Source: Pseudoalteromonas ulvae UL12 (lineage in GTDB: Bacteria; Pseudomonadota; Gammaproteobacteria; Enterobacterales; Alteromonadaceae). From it: a DNA stretch of 64,000 nt. Shown here piece after piece: positions 30,939 through 38,360 of this stretch. Within the stretch, counting starts at the first letter, position 1. Each line of letters starts with the position of its first letter. The stretch is taken from the NCBI RefSeq assembly GCF_014925405.1, contig NZ_AQHJ01000034.1, positions 186,001-250,000 of the forward strand, read 5' to 3'. The notes beneath the pieces are model-generated. The model had not been told where the DNA came from. It was given only the letters and a program-made list of their open reading frames with translations, and ran no database searches. The position numbers and the translations under genes were made by a program.

Positions 30939-31850
30939 TTAAAGTTTAGACATTGTATCTCGACAATTTTCATTAGGGAATTCAAATTCAATTGTTGTAT
31001 GTGACAAATTATATGATGAAAGCTCTATCGATATTTCTTGTTTAAGCTCGATAAGTTTATCTATATCTAAATCTTGAGCTAACTCCAAGTGCGCCGTTAA
31101 TACATGACTCTCTCCATCTAATGACCAAAAGTGTATATGATGAACGTCATTAACTTCAGGTAATTTAATAAGAGATTGTTTGATACTTTGTTGAGTTTGT
31201 TCATCCGGTGCGGCTTGAAGAAACAAGACAAGTGTAGATTTTAGATTTCTGAAAACATTGAACAAGATAAATAATGTAAAGCCAATTGATAGCAGTGGGT
31301 CTAGTATTGGCAGTTCTACAAATAACAACACAATTGAAACAATTAGAACGGCGACCCAACCCAGAACATCTTCCAGTAAGTGCCAAGTTAGTACTTTTTC
31401 ATTTAAAGTTTCCCCAGCTTTTAATTTGAATACGGCATACCCATTTACGGCAACACCGAGTATCGCAAGCCCTAACATTCCTTCAACTACAGGCATTTCA
31501 GGGTTGGTTAGCCTTGGAATTGCTTCAAACAACACCCAAATTGAGCCAATTACTAATACAACGCCATTTACCAAAGCGCCGAATAGTGTAAGTCGGCGAT
31601 AACCATAGCTGTATTTATCTGGTGCTGCTTTGTTTGAAAAACGACTTAATATCCATGCAAAGCCAATCGATAAACTATCTCCTAAGTCATGCACCGCATC
31701 AGCCATAATAGCGGTACTGTTGGTGAGCCAACCACCAATAAATTCGATGATCGTAAAGGTAACATTCAGAAAAAATGCCCAACCAATCCTGTCGTCTGTT
31801 CCATGTTGATGACTATGACTATGACTATGACTATGACTATGACTATGCAT
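30939..31850 (-). CDS. CzcD-type cation diffusion facilitator with His-Ser repeat N-terminus
   Basis: A 303-residue Zn/Cd/Co exporter of the inner membrane. The N-terminus is a run of alternating His and Ser (MHSHSHSHSHSHSHQHG), a cytoplasmic metal-binding tail. TM2 has IMADAVHDLGDS and TM5 has WHLLEDVLGWVAV, the HxxxD-type metal sites. The C-terminal ferredoxin-like domain (about 205-300: NDVHHIHFWSLDGESHVLTAHLEL) is complete. GGAGG lies 7 bp upstream of the ATG. It overlaps the transglutaminase-like gene by 8 bp, so the two are coupled. Confidence 0.9.
   Translation of the reverse strand: MHSHSHSHSHSHSHQHGTDDRIGWAFFLNVTFTIIEFIGGWLTNSTAIMADAVHDLGDSLSIGFAWILSRFSNKAAPDKYSYGYRRLTLFGALVNGVVLVIGSIWVLFEAIPRLTNPEMPVVEGMLGLAILGVAVNGYAVFKLKAGETLNEKVLTWHLLEDVLGWVAVLIVSIVLLFVELPILDPLLSIGFTLFILFNVFRNLKSTLVLFLQAAPDEQTQQSIKQSLIKLPEVNDVHHIHFWSLDGESHVLTAHLELAQDLDIDKLIELKQEISIELSSYNLSHTTIEFEFPNENCRDTMSKL
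31811..31846. repeat. in-frame hexanucleotide tandem repeat (GACTAT)x6
   Basis: Six perfect copies of GACTAT lie at the 5' end of the CDF gene and encode the His-Ser pairs on the minus strand. The unit is a multiple of three, so slippage would lengthen or shorten the metal-binding tail without breaking the frame. Confidence 0.9.
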
Positions 31851-32568
31851 TTTGTACCTCCAGCGCTTTATTTTTTCTTAGATTAGTGACATTGAAATTT
31901 ATTAGGTGGCGGATCACTTTTTGATACATCCAGCGTTTGACTCCAGACAAATTAGTGCCTTTTTCAAGATAAAACTCATCAGGGGAATTATAAAGTCCAA
32001 AGTCGTCGTGAATCCCTTCTTTTTGAATATATGTGTCGGTTCCGCGCCAATCTGTATCTGGTGATGAAAAACATTTTGTTGCAACACCATAACCACAGAA
32101 ATTGTCTTTTATTTGATTAAACTTTTGCTGTATTGAAGTGAGATATTGATTGTCTAAAATAAAGCCCTCTAAGTTGATCCAACGTCCTTCAAAGTAAACT
32201 TCAACCCAACTGTGAATAATGTATTTGGGCGCTAACCAAAAGACATAGGTAGGAATAGCTCCTTTTTGTAATTGCTGATCTATTGTAAACCCGTGAAATC
32301 GGCACTGAATTCTTAATCCACGTAATAAGGCCATTAAAAGGTTGCCCTTAGTGTTACATTGCCCGTATCCGTCAGATAAAACTTCACTTGCGGAAATATC
32401 GTCGCTTTCGTTATAGCCAAATAGTATTTCGTCTTTTACAAACTGATAAGCAGTGCCAATCTTGTTGTAGTCATCAAGTTCATGCCATTTTCGCTCTGTT
32501 ATTAATGATTGGATAGTGGGGTGTTCAAAATTAACTATCTCAGTTTTTTTAAGATATTCTTGATTCAT
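31843..32568 (-). CDS. transglutaminase-like cysteine peptidase-fold protein
   Basis: Cytoplasmic-looking protein of 241 residues with a transglutaminase-like core. The catalytic Cys is in SDGYGQCNTKGNLLMALLR (about 89-107) and the His is in IIHSWVEVYFEGRWINLEGFILD (about 140), which also offers a candidate Asp. No signal peptide. The reaction is unknown; such proteins cleave or cross-link amides. It is placed between a broken CDF gene and the CzcD-type gene on the same strand, which suggests coregulation by the promoter at 33269-33299. RBS AAGGAAG. Confidence 0.75.
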   Translation of the reverse strand: MNQEYLKKTEIVNFEHPTIQSLITERKWHELDDYNKIGTAYQFVKDEILFGYNESDDISASEVLSDGYGQCNTKGNLLMALLRGLRIQCRFHGFTIDQQLQKGAIPTYVFWLAPKYIIHSWVEVYFEGRWINLEGFILDNQYLTSIQQKFNQIKDNFCGYGVATKCFSSPDTDWRGTDTYIQKEGIHDDFGLYNSPDEFYLEKGTNLSGVKRWMYQKVIRHLINFNVTNLRKNKALEVQNA

Positions 32569-32578
32569 AAGAGCTTCC

Positions 32579-33238
32579 TTACTTTGAATTGCAGCAGGTT
32601 GATTGTTTATTTTTATCTGATACTTCAGATGTATATTGAGCCGATACTAATTCTTGTTTGGCATCCGTTAATATCATGTAAGCACCTCGAAGAATTAACA
32701 TTGAAATGATGCTACCAATAACAATATCAGGCCAGCGTTGTTCTAGCACCATGACAAGTATGCCAGCAAGTACGACACCAAGGTTTGCGATCACATCATT
32801 AGCTGAAAATATCCAGCTAGCCCTCATATGCACTTCATCATTGTTGTGTTTTCGTATAAGCATCAAACAAATGACATTAGCGATTAAAGCCACAGAACCA
32901 ACTCAAATCATAAACCAAGAATGAGGCTCACTTTCTCCAACTAGTCGCCTAGCTATATCGAGAAGAATTAGAACCCCTAACCCCAATTGGAAATAACCAC
33001 TTACTAATGCTGCATTAGCTTTATGTTGGATTGACTTCCCCACGGCATATAAGGCAATGGCATAGACGATAGCATCAGCTAGCATATCTAACGAATCAGC
33101 AATTAATGCGGTTGATTCAGATAACCAACCTAAACCAATTTCAAATACAAACATCGTGGCATTTATAGCTAAAAGCCAATAAAGCACTGTTTTTTGTTGG
33201 TCATCTTTTAATTCTACTTCACAGCCACAACCGCTCAT
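32579..33238 (-). pseudogene. cation diffusion facilitator broken by one in-frame TGA
   Basis: The N-terminal half (start 33238, MSGCGCEVELKDD) runs to FMI, then a TGA at 32905-32903, and the same frame continues VGSVALIANV to a normal end at 32579. Compared with the intact CDF at 23447 (LMVIFGGVALIANV) the alignment has no gap, so a single base change, for example TGG to TGA, explains it. Metal-site motifs IADSLDMLADA and FSANDVIANLG are both kept. No downstream start with a good ribosome binding site restores the second half. A sequencing error is an alternative. Confidence 0.8.
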
Positions 33239-33268
33239 TTTTTAACTCCGCCTTACTTGTATAATTCA

Positions 33269-33299
33269 AGTGTAAAACCTATAGTAACTATAGGGTCAA
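33269..33299 (-). promoter_or_regulatory. MerR-type promoter/operator for the leftward CDF operon
   Basis: On the minus strand TTGACC (33299-33294) and TACACT (33274-33269) are separated by 19 bp. The spacer region contains the palindrome CCTATAGT A ACTATAGG (33278-33294). The spacing and palindrome are those of CadR/PbrR/ZntR sites. It lies between the broken CDF gene and the divergently transcribed regulator gene. Confidence 0.82.
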
Positions 33300-33316
33300 G
33301 TTTAAAAGAAAATATT

Positions 33317-33706
33317 ATGAAAATAGGTGAATTATCGAAAACATCCGGTTGTTCTATACAAACGATCAGATACTATGAAAGAGAAGGCTTACTTTCTGAG
33401 CCTGAGCGGACAGAAGGTAACTTCAGATTGTATGACGTTACCGCTTTGAAGCAATTAGAATTCGTAAAACATTGTCGCAGTCTCGATATCTCTCTGATTG
33501 ATATCAAACGTCTTATCGACCTAAAAAATAAACCAGAAGAAAGTTGTTCAAGTGTAAATGAACTGATTAAACAGCAATTAGATTTAGTTAATAAACGCAT
33601 AAAAGAATTAAAAGCCTTAAAAAACGAATTACAACAAATGGCTAGTACGTGTAATTCTGATAATACCATTGAAGGGTGTGGGATAATTAAGTCATTAGAT
33701 AGCTAA
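33317..33706 (+). CDS. Cd(II)/Pb(II)-type MerR-family regulator (CadR/PbrR-like)
   Basis: Transcription activator that twists long-spacer promoters when metal binds. The 129 residues from the ATG at 33317 begin MKIGELSKTSGCSIQTIRYYEREGLL, the MerR winged helix, followed by a dimer helix. Metal-ligand cysteines are in ESCSSVNE, STCNSD and EGCGII, the CadR/PbrR pattern. An upstream in-frame start at 33257 would run through the operator and is unlikely. It is divergent from the CDF operon and shares its operator. The promoter at 23388 has a very similar site. Confidence 0.87.
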   Translation: MKIGELSKTSGCSIQTIRYYEREGLLSEPERTEGNFRLYDVTALKQLEFVKHCRSLDISLIDIKRLIDLKNKPEESCSSVNELIKQQLDLVNKRIKELKALKNELQQMASTCNSDNTIEGCGIIKSLDS

Positions 33707-34191
33707 AGTGATGTATAAAAGACTCTTTTTTAACTCACCTTGATTATTGATACAGGCTAATTAATAGTTATTTTCTTACCCACACGAACAGATTTGAGTT
33801 CCCCGGCAAACTCTCTCAACTAACAATAGAGATTTGTCGCTAGTATCGTGAGCACCTAACGTGACCATTTTGAGTCTACGAGACATTAAATTAATGTCAT
33901 TAAGGACGTATTGTTTATCAATAAGCGAGCATACTCCTTCGCTGTATATCAATACCTTTGAAGGGGATGTATATGCATTTACAAGATAAACGAGTCAGAA
34001 TTAGAGATGTATCAACCATGTGCACTGGTATAACTTTTGACTACTAACCGTCAAATGAGATTATGAATGCTACATGTACCCCTTTGAAAAAACTGACGAT
34101 AATCAAATATTCATAAATGTTTACACAGTATCAATTTACTTAGTCGAAAATTTACATTAGTATTGGAATTGTGTATTTGTAAGAGAATTCT
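33707..34191. other. gene-poor gap between cadmium/zinc and copper blocks
   Basis: A 485-bp stretch without an intact gene. It holds one short AlpA-like reading frame (33973-34047), an imperfect inverted repeat around that frame (about 33955-33977 with 34067-34088) and a short palindrome near 33892 (TTAAATTAATGTCATTAA-like). I see no clear Cus-type operator before the copper operon. Confidence 0.5.
33973..34047 (+). pseudogene. possible AlpA-like regulator remnant
   Basis: A 24-codon frame with AAGGGG upstream reads MHLQDKRVRIRDVSTMCTGI and stops soon after. RVRIRDVSTMCTGI resembles the start of AlpA-type helix-turn-helix proteins (RLLRIKDVxxMTGLS), which then would be cut short. AlpA-type genes are common in islands. 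The match is too short for certainty. Confidence 0.25.
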
Positions 34192-34572
34192 ATGTCTAAA
34201 GCATTTTCAAAAGTCTTAGTAATAACGCTTATGCTGGTTGCCTTTGTAGGGCAAGCATTTGCGTATTCTGCTATGTCTTGTGAAATGTCATCAGGTTCTC
34301 ACGAGTCACACATGAACATGGATCATTCCAAGATGAGTCATCATGAAGGAATGAATCATGGTGAAATGAATAAAAGCAGCAATGGTCAATCAGAAGATTG
34401 TTGTGATGTTGAATGTGTTTGTCCGGCAAATGCTTGTTCATCTACGACAGTCCTAAATTCCAGTATTGATTCGACAGATATTCAATTATTGAGTGAATCT
34501 GTAGCTGATCTGCAATTTAATCAACCTCATTCAATTTCAACCTCTCTTTATCGTCCACCGATTTTTGCCTAA
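34192..34572 (+). CDS. small Met/His-rich secreted copper-binding protein, CopL/CzcI-like
   Basis: 126 residues with a signal peptide (VLVITLMLVAFVGQAFA), a Met/His-rich stretch (about 35-62: HMNMDHSKMSHHEGMNHGEM), a cysteine cluster (EDCCDVECVCPANAC) and the ending SLYRPPIFA. The composition suits Cu(I)/Ag(I). CopL-family proteins with this plan precede copper operons. It is the first gene of the rightward copper block. It shares its RPP ending with the small proteins at 22915 and 25066. Confidence 0.7.
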   Translation: MSKAFSKVLVITLMLVAFVGQAFAYSAMSCEMSSGSHESHMNMDHSKMSHHEGMNHGEMNKSSNGQSEDCCDVECVCPANACSSTTVLNSSIDSTDIQLLSESVADLQFNQPHSISTSLYRPPIFA

Positions 34573-34629
34573 TACAGGATTAGTGCGTCCAAATTTCGCG
34601 CACATGTAATTAATTTTTCTGTTAGTCAA

Positions 34630-34649
34630 TATAGCGTCGCAGCGCTATA
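34630..34649 (+). terminator. hairpin between copL-like gene and DUF411 gene
   Basis: TATAGCG (34630-34636) and CGCTATA (34643-34649) form a 7-bp stem with a 6-nt loop, followed by a T-containing stretch (GATATTTT). It may partly terminate or process the transcript between the small copper protein and the cus genes. Confidence 0.35.
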
Positions 34650-34679
34650 GATATTTTCCAGCGATGTCTGGGGGCAAAA

Positions 34680-35177
34680 ATGATCAATAAGTATTTAAAA
34701 ATAGCAGTTGTAATGCTGCTTTCATCTGCGTTTGCAAACGCTAATGAACATAACCATATAGACAATCACGACGTAACACCTTTGGAGTTAATCGTTTATA
34801 AAACCCCTACTTGTGGGTGCTGTAAAAAATGGATAACTCATATTGAAAACGAAGGGGTCGTTGCGCATTCCAAAGATTTCCGAAACATCGGCAATATCAA
34901 AACTAAGTATGGTATTAAGCCTAATTACCGCTCCTGTCACACGGCAGTGAGCAGAAATGGATTTGCCTTTGAAGGTCATGTGCCTGCTAAATTTATTCAG
35001 CAGTTCTTATCAGAAGAGCACCCGAATGCGATTGGGCTTTCAGTTCCAGCAATGCCAGTTGGCTCTCCCGGTATGGAAGTCGGTGACCGCTTTATGCCAT
35101 ACAACGTGTTAATTCTATTTAAAGATGGAACGAGCGAAGTATATGCAAAAGTTAAGACATATGAGGAGCAATTCTAA
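34680..35177 (+). CDS. DUF411 metal-binding protein
   Basis: 165 residues with a signal peptide (IAVVMLLSSAFANA), an N-terminal His cluster (NEHNHIDNHD) and the DUF411 core, which starts LIVYKTPTCGCCKKWITHIE and includes YRSCHTAV, VPAKFIQQFL and SVPAMPVGSPGMEVGD. DUF411 proteins are periplasmic and often lie in copper or silver loci; their function is not settled, but a thioredoxin-like fold with CxCC is a likely metal site. Stop overlaps the start of cusC by 1 bp. Confidence 0.87.
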   Translation: MINKYLKIAVVMLLSSAFANANEHNHIDNHDVTPLELIVYKTPTCGCCKKWITHIENEGVVAHSKDFRNIGNIKTKYGIKPNYRSCHTAVSRNGFAFEGHVPAKFIQQFLSEEHPNAIGLSVPAMPVGSPGMEVGDRFMPYNVLILFKDGTSEVYAKVKTYEEQF

Positions 35178-36589
35178 TGAAATTGAACGCTTCAAACCTT
35201 ACTTCACTTTCAACTGCACTAATACTCGGCTTATCTATATTCTCAGCTCAAGCTGAGAAAGTAGTGTCGCTTGAACAGGCTATTACCTTAGCTCAGCAAA
35301 ATGATCCTTGGCTTCATGGTAGCCGATTGAAACAAAGTGCAGTTGAAAATAGAAGTATCGCTTCAGGTACTTTGCCAGATCCGAAAGTATCGCTAGGGGT
35401 AATGAATTTACCAACAGATACTTGGGATTTAGATCAGGAAGGAATGACTCAGCTAAAGGTTGGCGTCTCTCAAATGTTTCCGAGAGGAGATAGCCTAGAG
35501 ATCAAACAAGACCAGTTAAAAATTGAGTCTACGAAATTTCCCCTGCTACGCGAGGATCGTAAAGCGAAGTTGAAAAGCCAAGTGTCACAGCTTTGGTTAG
35601 ATGCTTACTTAGCCCAACAAACCATTAAATTGATTGAAGCAGATTGGGCGCTTTTTGAGCAGATGGCGGAAGTGGCTAAAGCTAGCTACTCAAACGTTGT
35701 TGGTAAAACCAGACAGCAAGATGTTATTCGTGCTCAGTTGGAAATCGTACAGTTAGATGACAGATTAACTTCGGAAAAGCAGAAACTAGAAACGACAATC
35801 GCTCGCCTTAATGAGTGGCTTCATATTTACGATGCGGATCGTTTGAATGAATCATTCAACTTTGACGCGCAACCATTAGTGTTTAGGGTTTCTAAAAAGT
35901 TACCTGCAATTACTCTGAATAATCCAACTGTCCTAAAAGCATCTAGTTACTCAAGAAATCTATTGGCTCAGGAACTTGCGAATCATCCAGCCATACTTGC
36001 AATTGATGTGAAACGCAAAGCTTCAGAAAAAGGTATTGAATTAGCTAAACAGCAATATGAGCCGCAATGGGGTGTTAATGCGAGCTATGCCTATCGTGAC
36101 AATATGCCTTCTGGTGATAGTAGAGCTGATTTATTTTCTGTTGGGGTAACGTTTGATTTACCGTTATTTACCGAGAACAGACAAGATAAGCAAGTTGCAG
36201 CATCTATTGCTGAATCAGAAGCGGTTAAAACCGAGAAGTTATTGCTGACAAAACAAATGATCAGTGCGCTAGAAAAAGAACTAAGACAGCTTAAACGCTT
36301 ATCAGATAGACAATCTATCTATCAAGAACAACTCCTTAAACAAACTCATGACCAAGCGGAAGCATCATTGACGGCCTACACCAACGATGATGGTGATTTT
36401 GCCGAAGTTGTTCGTGCAAGAATCGCAGAATTAAACGCCAGAATATCAGCCTTAAGAATTGATGTTGATGCACTTAAAACAGTAGCTCGGATCAACTATT
36501 TCTTTGCGCATTCTCAATCTAAATCAAATGCTGAACATAAGCCAATGCACACTCAGCACTTATCCAATCAGCAATTTGGAGAAAAATAA
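35177..36589 (+). CDS. cusC: CusC-like outer membrane copper/silver efflux channel
   Basis: 470-residue TolC-family channel with a signal peptide (LSTALILGLSIFSAQA). The OEP repeats are VSLEQAITLAQQNDPWLHGS and NHPAILAIDVKRKASEKGIEL. A His-rich tail (AEHKPMHTQH) at the C-terminus could reach into the periplasm. It overlaps the genes on both sides by 1 bp, so DUF411, cusC and cusB are coupled. Confidence 0.87.
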   Translation: MKLNASNLTSLSTALILGLSIFSAQAEKVVSLEQAITLAQQNDPWLHGSRLKQSAVENRSIASGTLPDPKVSLGVMNLPTDTWDLDQEGMTQLKVGVSQMFPRGDSLEIKQDQLKIESTKFPLLREDRKAKLKSQVSQLWLDAYLAQQTIKLIEADWALFEQMAEVAKASYSNVVGKTRQQDVIRAQLEIVQLDDRLTSEKQKLETTIARLNEWLHIYDADRLNESFNFDAQPLVFRVSKKLPAITLNNPTVLKASSYSRNLLAQELANHPAILAIDVKRKASEKGIELAKQQYEPQWGVNASYAYRDNMPSGDSRADLFSVGVTFDLPLFTENRQDKQVAASIAESEAVKTEKLLLTKQMISALEKELRQLKRLSDRQSIYQEQLLKQTHDQAEASLTAYTNDDGDFAEVVRARIAELNARISALRIDVDALKTVARINYFFAHSQSKSNAEHKPMHTQHLSNQQFGEK

Positions 36590-38346
36590 TGTCATCTAAT
36601 ACGAAAACAATTATCGCTATCATCATAAGTGCTGCACTAGGTGCTGGAGCATTGAGCTTATATCAAGGTGCAGGTTCAAACAGTAATACTGATGAAGCAA
36701 CATCAGGAGAGAAAAAGCCTCTGTATTGGGTGGCTCCTATGGATTCCAATTACCGCCGGGACAAGCCCGGTAAGTCGCCTATGGGAATGGACTTAATCCC
36801 CGTATATGAGGAAGAATCATCTGGTGATGACTTTGGTCCCGGCGCAATCAAAATAGCCCCGCATGTGATTAATAATCTTGGTGTACGTACAGCGCCCGTA
36901 GAGCTAAAAAGCATGCATATCGAAATATCAACGGTCGGCTATGTTCAATATGATGAAGATAAGCTTATTCAGGTTCATCCGCGTGTTGATGGCTGGATAG
37001 AAAAGCTCTATGTTAAAGCAGCGGGTAACACTGTAGAAAAAGGACAACCGTTATACACCCTATATTCTCCACAACTTGTTAATGCACAAGAAGAACTGCT
37101 GATTGCTTTAAGGCGCAACAACAGTTCTTTAATTAGCGCGTCAAAGGATCGTTTAAAAGCGTTACAACTATCACCGCAGTTTATCAAAGAGTTAGAAGAA
37201 AAACGAAAAGTACAACAAAACATTACTTTTTATTCCCCTCAAGCTGGTGTGGTTGATGGTTTAAAAATTCGAGAAGGATCTTACGTCAAGCCGGGCAATA
37301 CTTTGCTTAGTATTGGCAAACTTGATCAAGTTTGGGTTGAAGCGGAAGTGTTCGAGCGTGATACCGCATTGGTTAAACAAGGTCTTCCTGTGTCAATGAC
37401 ACTGGATTATCTGCCGGGTAAACAATGGACTGGCGTTGTTGATTATGTTTATCCGACACTTAATAGTAACACTCGTACACTCAGAGTGAGACTGAAATTT
37501 GATAACCCAGACTATCAATTAAAACCCAATATGTTTGCGCAAGTGTCGATTCATGCTAATCAAGCTGATAGCGCCATGTTAGTGCCCAAAGAAGCGGTCA
37601 TTAGAACGGGTAAGCAAGACCGAGTGGTGCTTGCTTTAGGTGAAGGGCAATTTAAATCAATTGCGGTCACCATAGGCCGAGTAGACAAAGACAGTATCGA
37701 GATTTTAGCTGGCTTAAAAGAAGACGATGTTGTTGTCACTTCAGCGCAATTCTTGATTGATTCTGAATCAAGTAAAAGCTCTGACTTTAAACGAATGACT
37801 CATGATGAAGTGCCTAACTCTGTTTGGATGCAAGGTGATGTTAATAGTGTTATGGCTGGGCACCGCATGGTTAATATCAGTCACGGCCCTGCCGAAGCTT
37901 GGGACTGGCCTGAAATGACAATGGATTTTACGGTAGCCGATAATGTCGATATTGACTCATTAAAGTCTGGGCAATCTTTGCACTTTGAAGTGAGTAAAAC
38001 CGAAGATGGTGGATATGAAATTACTGGAATTCATATTATGAGTGAGTCTGCTGATATGAGTGAAGAAGTATCTTCGGCAACGGTATCTGGTCTTATTAAT
38101 GACATTAACATTGATATGCGAACATTGAATATTAGCCGAGGCCCAATAGAGAAATGGGATAGACCTGCTGCGACGATGGATTTTATCGTCGCGGACAATA
38201 TAGAAATAGTTGATTTCAATGTTGGTGATAATGTCACTTTCACTTTTGAGGTTAAAGATGACTTAGTGATAACTGAAATTTCCCTTGAATCTGATGAACA
38301 ACATGGCAAGGAAAATAAAGCTGCTGTTGATCATTCTAATCATTAA
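36589..38346 (+). CDS. cusB: CusB adaptor with N-terminal metal-binding domain and two C-terminal CusF domains
   Basis: 585 residues, much longer than the 407 of E. coli CusB. Order: membrane anchor; heavy-metal-binding domain (about 48-70: YWVAPMDSNYRRDKPGKSPMGM); CusB body with lipoyl motifs (VHPRVDGWIEKLYVKAAGNTVEKGQ); then two CusF-like OB folds, about 405-485 (GHRMVNISHGPAEAWDWPEMTMDF) and 495-570 (MRTLNISRGPIEKWDRPAATMDF). The first CusF keeps Trp and Met ligands (WPEMTMDF); the second has lost one Met (RPAATMDF). It lies 14 bp before cusA. Confidence 0.9.
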   Translation: MSSNTKTIIAIIISAALGAGALSLYQGAGSNSNTDEATSGEKKPLYWVAPMDSNYRRDKPGKSPMGMDLIPVYEEESSGDDFGPGAIKIAPHVINNLGVRTAPVELKSMHIEISTVGYVQYDEDKLIQVHPRVDGWIEKLYVKAAGNTVEKGQPLYTLYSPQLVNAQEELLIALRRNNSSLISASKDRLKALQLSPQFIKELEEKRKVQQNITFYSPQAGVVDGLKIREGSYVKPGNTLLSIGKLDQVWVEAEVFERDTALVKQGLPVSMTLDYLPGKQWTGVVDYVYPTLNSNTRTLRVRLKFDNPDYQLKPNMFAQVSIHANQADSAMLVPKEAVIRTGKQDRVVLALGEGQFKSIAVTIGRVDKDSIEILAGLKEDDVVVTSAQFLIDSESSKSSDFKRMTHDEVPNSVWMQGDVNSVMAGHRMVNISHGPAEAWDWPEMTMDFTVADNVDIDSLKSGQSLHFEVSKTEDGGYEITGIHIMSESADMSEEVSSATVSGLINDINIDMRTLNISRGPIEKWDRPAATMDFIVADNIEIVDFNVGDNVTFTFEVKDDLVITEISLESDEQHGKENKAAVDHSNH

Positions 38347-38360
38347 GTGGGAGAAAAAGA

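Noticed and set aside
32903..32905. In-frame TGA in the CDF gene as selenocysteine
   Set aside because: CDF transporters are not selenoproteins, the aligned residue in the intact relative is hydrophobic, and no SECIS-like hairpin follows directly. A nonsense mutation is simpler.
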